Source: UBA3103 sp002365855
Lineage (GTDB): Bacteria; Bacillota; Desulfotomaculia; Desulfotomaculales; Pelotomaculaceae
Length of the DNA stretch: 10,622 nt
Direction: 5' to 3'
Assembly (NCBI GenBank): GCA_030627625.1
Contig: DAOURR010000069.1
Coordinates: 1-10,622, forward strand
Of the stretch, positions 6,618 through 10,622 are shown piece after piece. The translations under genes and the position numbers were made by a program. Numbering within the stretch: position 1 is the stretch's first letter; every line of letters starts with the position of its first letter. Under the pieces are notes generated by a model. That model worked only from the letters and a program-made list of their open reading frames with translations. It had not been told where the DNA came from and did not search any database.

Positions 6618-6683
6618 ATTAGCCTCCGGAATACTTAAATATTGTATTTTTGTCAATACTGTTTAAGTAATCCGGAGGCTAAT
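6618..6683. repeat. 66-base near-perfect inverted repeat between two operons
   Basis: The left arm 6618-6644 pairs with the right arm 6654-6683 around a nine-base loop. The outer 13 bases (ATTAGCCTCCGGA against TCCGGAGGCTAAT) are perfect. After one mismatch, TACTTAAA pairs with TTTAAGTA, and after three extra bases in the right arm TATTG pairs with CAATA. About 26 pairs form. It lies between the transaldolase stop (6724) and the polyferredoxin start. Neither strand has a T tract after the stem, so it is not a classic terminator. A TTGACA (6651-6656, minus strand) sits in the loop and arm, but no good -10 follows. It could be a regulator-binding palindrome, an RNA-processing hairpin or a tiny mobile repeat. 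Confidence 0.75.
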
Positions 6684-6691
6684 ACCCCTGT

Positions 6692-6710
6692 TTTGAAGAT
6701 TAGCTTCAAA
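6692..6710 (-). terminator. Small perfect hairpin just after the transaldolase stop
   Basis: TTTGAAG (6692-6698) pairs with CTTCAAA (6704-6710) around a five-base loop, starting 14 bases past the transaldolase stop. No T run follows on the minus strand. Together with the larger inverted repeat at 6618-6683 it may end or protect the transketolase-transaldolase transcript. Function is inferred from position. Confidence 0.35.
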
Positions 6711-6723
6711 TAATGATTTTATA

Positions 6724-7371
6724 TTATTTTACCTTCCTGGAATTCCAGTCATCCTTGAACATCTGCAGCCCGATGTCAGTGAGCGGGTGTTTGATCATCT
6801 TCTTCAGCACCGGGTAAGGGATAGTTGCGATATGAGCGCCTGCCAGCGCGCATTCAACCGTGTACTTTGGATACCTCGGACTGGCTGCGATGATCTCAGT
6901 CTTGATATCATAATACTTAAAGATATCTGCTATATCCCTGACAAGTTCGGTGCCGCTGCCGCCGATGTCATCTGTCCTTCCTAAAAACGGGCTCACGAAG
7001 GTAGCGCCGGCCCGGGCGGCCAGCAGCGCCTGGTTTACCGAAAAAATCAAGGTCACGTTGGTCGCTATATTTTCTTTGGCCATAGGCCCCACTGCTCTCA
7101 GGCCTTCTTCAATCATCGGGACCTTAATGGTAATATTTTTGTGTATCTTCTTCAGCTCCCGTGCTTCTTCAAGCATTCCCTGCCAGTCGTCAGCCATTAC
7201 TTCGGCGCTGATCGGTCCGTCGACTACTTCTGCTATTTCCGCCAGCAATTCCTTAAAGTCCCGCCCTGACTCTGCGACCAGGCTGGGATTGGTCGTTACC
7301 CCCGACAAAACATTCCATGATGCGATCTCCCGGATCTCATCGATATTCGCGGTGTCAATAAATATCTTCAT
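6724..7371 (-). CDS. tal: Transaldolase, type III (small TalC/Fsa-like family)
   Basis: A 215-residue TIM-barrel enzyme of the small transaldolase/fructose-6-phosphate aldolase family. It moves a dihydroxyacetone unit between sugar phosphates in the non-oxidative pentose phosphate pathway. Visible motifs are D6 (FIDTAN), SGVTTNPS (23-30), the Schiff-base lysine K83 (TIKVPM), SPFLGRTDDIGGSG (127-140) and AASPR (162-166). F129 lies where E. coli FsaA has the aldolase-specific Tyr131, which favours transaldolase over F6P aldolase activity. The length is normal. The ATG at 7369-7371 was chosen because GGAGG lies 6 bases upstream; an in-frame TTG at 7377 is too close to that SD. It is last in the transketolase operon, 57 bases after the VOC gene. 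Confidence 0.93.
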   Translation of the reverse strand: MKIFIDTANIDEIREIASWNVLSGVTTNPSLVAESGRDFKELLAEIAEVVDGPISAEVMADDWQGMLEEARELKKIHKNITIKVPMIEEGLRAVGPMAKENIATNVTLIFSVNQALLAARAGATFVSPFLGRTDDIGGSGTELVRDIADIFKYYDIKTEIIAASPRYPKYTVECALAGAHIATIPYPVLKKMIKHPLTDIGLQMFKDDWNSRKVK

Positions 7372-7428
7372 TTCCAACCTCCACTATTTCTGGTTTTTAT
7401 TCAGCTTAGCTCAACTTTTACTATAAAT

Positions 7429-7791
7429 TTATATGGTTTCAACAAACATAATTTTTAATCCATCGGGATCCAGCATATAGAAATACTTCAACTTTGGATT
7501 AACTTGAAAAGGTCCGCTAAGAATGTCTAAACCTTTTTCCTTAATAAACTTTATCTTTTCATCAACGGAGTTTACTTCAAATCCTAAAGAAATATCCTTA
7601 CCAAAATTAATATCCTTATAGTCTTCCATACATATAAGTTCAATCTTTGTTTCCCCATCTCCCAAAAATGCAATCTCCACTCCTGGATGATCTATATATC
7701 TTCTATCCACTACAAGGCCAACTATCTCTTGATAAAATTTTAAAGAATCCTCCAAATTTTTCACTTTTAATGTTGCTGAACGTAATTTCAT
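7429..7791 (-). CDS. VOC-fold protein (glyoxalase/bleomycin-resistance superfamily)
   Basis: A 120-residue single-domain protein with the paired beta-alpha-beta-beta-beta pattern of the VOC superfamily: LKVKNLEDSLKFYQEIVGL near the start and YFYMLDPDGLKIMFVET at the end. Two family metal-ligand glutamates can be placed (E51 in KIELI, E118 in VET). The usual early His is replaced by Ser/Ala (RSATLKV), so it is not a standard glyoxalase I and its substrate cannot be told. The ATG at 7789-7791 has GGAGGG 9 bases upstream. It starts 21 bases after the transketolase stop and sits between two pathway genes. Its codons are much more AT-rich (many AAA, ATA, TTT) than those of either neighbour, which suggests a later insertion into the operon. 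Confidence 0.88.
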   Translation of the reverse strand: MKLRSATLKVKNLEDSLKFYQEIVGLVVDRRYIDHPGVEIAFLGDGETKIELICMEDYKDINFGKDISLGFEVNSVDEKIKFIKEKGLDILSGPFQVNPKLKYFYMLDPDGLKIMFVETI

Positions 7792-7812
7792 AGCTATTTT
7801 CCCTCCATCAGT

Positions 7813-9837
7813 TCAAATTGTATTTTTATACGCCTGCACTGCCTTTAAGGTCTTTTCTACTATATTTTCCACTGTGAACCCGAATTTATCGAAAAGTATG
7901 TCGGCAGGGGCTGATGCTCCGAAATGGTCGATGCTGATTATTTCGCCGCCGTCCCCCGTATAGCTTTTCCATCCCTGGCTGATGCCGGCCTCCACTGCCA
8001 CCCGTGCTTTGACTTGCGGTGGCAAAACTGCCTGGCGATACTCTTGCGGCTGCTGCTCAAATAACTCCCAACTCGGCATACTGACCACGCGGGCTGCAAC
8101 ACCAGTTTTCTGTAGTCTTTCCGCAGCCTGCAAGGCTAGGTGGACTTCAGAACCGCTGGCCAGAATAATGGCGTCCGGCGTGCTGTCGCCTTCCTGGTTG
8201 AGTGTATAGGCGCCCCGGGATAGCCCGTCTGCCGCAGCAAACTTCTGCCGGTCCAGTACCGGTAGTTTTTGGCTGGGTAAAATCAAGGCCACCGGCCCTT
8301 TTACAGTGAGAGCAGTACGCCAGGCTTCATTTGTTTCGTTGGCATCAGACGGACGGATAACTGTCAGACCGGGGATTATCCGAAGCGAGGCCAGGTGTTC
8401 AACAGGCTGGTGGGTGGGGCCATCCTCGCCCACCGCGATGCTGTCGTGGGTAAAGACATAAATAACCTTCAAACCCATCATGGCCGACAGGCGGATAGGC
8501 GGGCGCATGTAATCGATAAAAGCCAGGAAAGTAGCACCGTAGGGGATTAAACCGCCATGCAGGGCCATCCCGTTAAGAATTGAACCCATACCATGCTCGC
8601 GGACACCGAAACGAAGGTTTCGCCCCTGGTAATGACCTGCGGCAAAGTCGCCGGAGCCTTTGATAATTGTTCTATTTGAGGGTCCCAGGTCGGCCGACCC
8701 ACCCAAAAGGTTGGTCAGGCTGCCCGAAACCACATTGATAAATTCGCCGGAGGCATCCCTGGTAGCCATTCCCTTTTCGTTGGGTGAGAAAACTGGTATA
8801 TTGCTATCCCACCCGTCCGGCAGCCGACCGCTTGTCCACTGGCGAAACTCTTGTGCTAATGAGGGAAAAAACTTGGTGTAGGAGTCAAAAAGCTCCTGCC
8901 ATTTGGCCTCACGTGACCTGCCATTTTCCACTGCCTGGCGGAAGTGGGCTAGAGCCTGGTCCGGGATGTAAAAGGGAGACTCTTGCAGCCAACCTAAGTT
9001 TTCTTTGGTAAGCTTGAGCTCTTCGGCTCCCAGCGGCTCGCCGTGCGCAACGACTTGACCCTGTTTATGAGGGCTTCCGAAACCTATACAGGTACGTACC
9101 ATGATCAGTGATGGTTTCTCCTTCTCAGCCAACGCCGCATCGAGAGCCGACTCAAGAGCTGCGATGTCGTTCCCGTCCTCTACCCGCAAAACCTGCCAGC
9201 CGTAAGCTTCAAAGCGCTTACCGCGGTCCTCGGTAAAGGCCAGTTCGGTGTCTCCTTCGTTCATTATATGGTTGTCGTCGTATAGACAGATCAGGCGTCC
9301 CAATTTGAGGTGACCGGCCAGCGAGGCCGCTTCACTGGTGACCCCCTCCATCAGGTCACCGTCACCACTAATCACGTAAGTGTAGTGGTCAACAATATTA
9401 AAACCAGGGCGGTTGAAATGAGCAGCCAGGAAACACTCGGCCATGGCCATACCGACCGCGTTGGACAGACCCTGGCCTAAAGGCCCGGTAGTTACCTCAA
9501 CTCCGGGGGTTTGTCCATACTCGGGATGGCCGGGTGTCCTGCTGCCCCACTGGCGAAACTCCATCAAATCTTCCAAAGAAAGGTCATAACCTGTTAAATA
9601 CAGCAGGACGTAAAGCAGCGCCGAACCGTGTCCAGCCGACAGGACGAAGCGGTCCCTGTCCATCCAGGAAGGATTGGCCGGGTTATGACGCAAAAACTTG
9701 GTCCACAGTACGTAGGCCATTGCGGCAGCTCCCATGGGCATGCCGGGGTGTCCGGATTTCGCTTTTTCGACCACCTCCGCTGCCAGCACGCGGAGCATGT
9801 TGATGCAGAGCCGGTCCAACTGGTTCACATTGTTCAT
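7813..9837 (-). CDS. tkt: Transketolase, full length
   Basis: A 674-residue thiamine-diphosphate enzyme that transfers two-carbon ketol units between sugar phosphates, linking glycolysis with the pentose phosphate pathway. The N-terminal PP domain has SGHPG (H30), TGPLGQG (117-123) and the diphosphate/metal motif GDGDLMEG (158-165) with N189. H257 lies in GFGSPHKQG. The Pyr domain has the cofactor-activating glutamate E414 (VREHGM) and EDGPTHQP (H476). A C-terminal transketolase domain follows from about 550. Length and motifs are normal and no catalytic residue is missing. The ATG at 9835-9837 has GAGAGG 7 bases upstream. It is the first gene of a tkt-VOC-tal unit. Confidence 0.97.
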   Translation of the reverse strand: MNNVNQLDRLCINMLRVLAAEVVEKAKSGHPGMPMGAAAMAYVLWTKFLRHNPANPSWMDRDRFVLSAGHGSALLYVLLYLTGYDLSLEDLMEFRQWGSRTPGHPEYGQTPGVEVTTGPLGQGLSNAVGMAMAECFLAAHFNRPGFNIVDHYTYVISGDGDLMEGVTSEAASLAGHLKLGRLICLYDDNHIMNEGDTELAFTEDRGKRFEAYGWQVLRVEDGNDIAALESALDAALAEKEKPSLIMVRTCIGFGSPHKQGQVVAHGEPLGAEELKLTKENLGWLQESPFYIPDQALAHFRQAVENGRSREAKWQELFDSYTKFFPSLAQEFRQWTSGRLPDGWDSNIPVFSPNEKGMATRDASGEFINVVSGSLTNLLGGSADLGPSNRTIIKGSGDFAAGHYQGRNLRFGVREHGMGSILNGMALHGGLIPYGATFLAFIDYMRPPIRLSAMMGLKVIYVFTHDSIAVGEDGPTHQPVEHLASLRIIPGLTVIRPSDANETNEAWRTALTVKGPVALILPSQKLPVLDRQKFAAADGLSRGAYTLNQEGDSTPDAIILASGSEVHLALQAAERLQKTGVAARVVSMPSWELFEQQPQEYRQAVLPPQVKARVAVEAGISQGWKSYTGDGGEIISIDHFGASAPADILFDKFGFTVENIVEKTLKAVQAYKNTI

Positions 9838-9920
9838 TGTTCATCCTCTCTCTTTTTATAACTCAAGACACCAAAAACCCTTTTTCCGAGACTCATGAAT
9901 TATAACTTTCAAAAGTTGGA

Positions 9921-9949
9921 AACATAGCTTTAACATTTTAGCTATTCAA
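9921..9949 (-). promoter_or_regulatory. Candidate promoter of the transketolase operon
   Basis: On the minus strand TTGAAT (9944-9949) and TATGTT (9921-9926) are 17 bases apart, each matching the consensus at four of six positions. It would leave a leader of about 77 bases. A near-palindrome AACTTT-CA-AAAGTT (9904-9917) covers the expected start site and could be an operator. A perfect TATAAT beside that palindrome lacks a -35 partner. Weak evidence. Confidence 0.3.
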
Positions 9950-9996
9950 GAACTAACAGGCTTCTATACTGAAAATTCCACCTCCCTTTAAGTACT

Positions 9997-10020
9997 AAAA
10001 CAAAAATTGCTTTTAAAGCA
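9997..10020 (-). terminator. Weak hairpin-plus-T candidate terminator after the small membrane gene
   Basis: TGCTT (10008-10012) pairs with AAGCA (10016-10020) around three bases. On the minus strand it is followed by ATTTTTGTTTT (9997-10007). The stem is only 5 bp and overlaps the stop codon of the small frame at 10013-10215. Confidence 0.3.
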
Positions 10021-10215
10021 TGTAGAATGCGCCGGCTATAATATTGCTTACATATATTGTGGAGTATCCACGGGTTTCCCATTCAGTCATACGATACAAG
10101 CCGGCGTTGGAAGTGTCGTAAGGCAGCCTGATGCTAAACATGCCATAATTCCATAAAGTATCCACCAGAAGCACAGCCACCAGCGCTATTATGATTGACC
10201 GATAAAACCCTGCAT
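10013..10215 (-). pseudogene. Small single-span membrane protein gene broken by a one-base frameshift
   Basis: An ATG (10213-10215) has a good SD, AGGGTGG, exactly 7 bases upstream, but its frame stops after eight codons (MQGFIGQS). The next frame stays open to TAA at 10013-10015. It reads as a membrane segment (SIIIALVAVLLVDTLW) and then a polar tail with TEWETRGYSTIYVSN, ending IIAGAFYML. One extra base in the A run at 10204-10207 (T run on the coding strand) would join them into a 67-residue protein. I recognise no family. Either the gene is a recent pseudogene or the base is a sequence error. Upstream, 10216-10340 holds nothing I can assign. Confidence 0.5.
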
Positions 10216-10340
10216 GCTTTTTCCACCCTATCTTGTAATAAGATCAAAATCTTAACCACTTTTTACTAAAACTATTAATACTACACGTCCTTTATAAATG
10301 TAGCATATTGTTACACTATCTGCAATGACCTTGCCCACGT

Positions 10341-10369
10341 TTGATAGACATTAAGAATACCCCTATAAT
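10341..10369 (+). promoter_or_regulatory. Promoter of the IS3-family orfA
   Basis: TTGATA (10341-10346) and TATAAT (10364-10369) are separated by exactly 17 bases: a near-consensus housekeeping promoter. The SD GGGAGG (10377-10382) follows, 7 bases before the ATG. This is the best promoter match in the window. Confidence 0.75.
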
Positions 10370-10389
10370 TAAAAACGGGAGGTATTCAA

Positions 10390-10620
10390 ATGGGACAGGC
10401 AAGGTATGATCGCGAATTCAAAGAGCTTGTGGTCAAGAGAATTCTAAATGGAGAGACCACAACCGCTGAAATGACCAGAGAACTGGAACTGCATTATACT
10501 ACGGTAAGGGACTGGGTCCGTCAATACAAAAAAGACGGCCACGGCGCTTTCCCCGGAAGCGGCCACCTTAAACCCGATGATGAGGTAGTCAGGAAGCTTC
10601 GCAAGGAACTGGGGACCTGA
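10390..10620 (+). CDS. IS3-family transposase OrfA, early stop (helix-turn-helix part)
   Basis: A 76-residue protein with the IS3 OrfA start, RYDREFKELVVKRILNG. A helix-turn-helix follows (about residues 23-46, TTAEMTRELELHYTTVRDW, then VRQYKK) that binds the element's ends. OrfA proteins usually run to 90-100 residues through a leucine zipper. Here the zipper begins (VVRKLRKEL) and is cut by GT-stop. In the -1 frame the sequence goes on as DLK, as expected of the zipper, so one base seems lost from the G run at about 10611-10614, or a -1 ribosomal slip occurs. OrfB, if present, is beyond the right edge. The left end of the element may be near TGTAGC at 10299, unproven. Confidence 0.85.
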   Translation: MGQARYDREFKELVVKRILNGETTTAEMTRELELHYTTVRDWVRQYKKDGHGAFPGSGHLKPDDEVVRKLRKELGT

Positions 10621-10622
10621 AA

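Noticed and set aside
6628..6656. A promoter built on TTGACA inside the 66-base inverted repeat
   Set aside because: With 16-18 base spacing the -10 positions read GTATTC, TATTCC or ATTCCG, all poor; the -35 match alone is not enough.

Overview
The window looks like chromosomal DNA of an anaerobic, low-to-mid GC Gram-positive bacterium of the Clostridia, most like the Desulfotomaculum/Pelotomaculum group. This rests on strong purine-rich Shine-Dalgarno (SD) sites, several TTG starts, a tungsten-type aldehyde:ferredoxin oxidoreductase with a polyferredoxin partner, a DUF2284 protein, and insertion sequences of families common in that group. The assignment is inference from gene content. Every non-mobile gene lies on the minus strand.

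Left region (1-3734): an AT-rich accessory stretch. It opens with the start of an IS110-family recombinase whose SD is buried in a long stem-loop. About 600 bases with no convincing gene follow, then an unrecognised multi-spanning membrane protein and a secreted zinc-dependent phospholipase C. The phospholipase keeps all the zinc ligands I can align but is short at its C-terminus. An internally deleted IS1634/IS4-superfamily element with perfect 20-bp terminal inverted repeats sits one base upstream of the phospholipase ATG.

Central region (3735-6723): a three-gene unit transcribed in the order four-cluster polyferredoxin, AOR-family tungsten/molybdenum oxidoreductase, Cys-rich DUF2284 protein. 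The first two genes overlap as TAATG, and the third follows 23 bases later. The ferredoxin would pass electrons to or from the oxidoreductase, as AorA does with AorB. The DUF2284 protein is where a third, FAD-type subunit could be expected. The polyferredoxin start is puzzling: its ideal SD points at an ATC codon. Upstream is a 66-base, near-perfect inverted repeat.

Right region (6724-9837): transketolase, a small AT-rich VOC-fold protein and a type-III transaldolase form a probable operon for the non-oxidative pentose phosphate pathway. Upstream of it lies a small membrane-protein gene broken by an apparent one-base loss. The window ends in the orfA of an IS3-family element on the plus strand, with a good promoter but an early stop that also fits a one-base loss in a homopolymer.

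Transposases of three families thus appear in about 10 kb, around two well-kept metabolic operons. No CRISPR array, tRNA or rRNA was seen.
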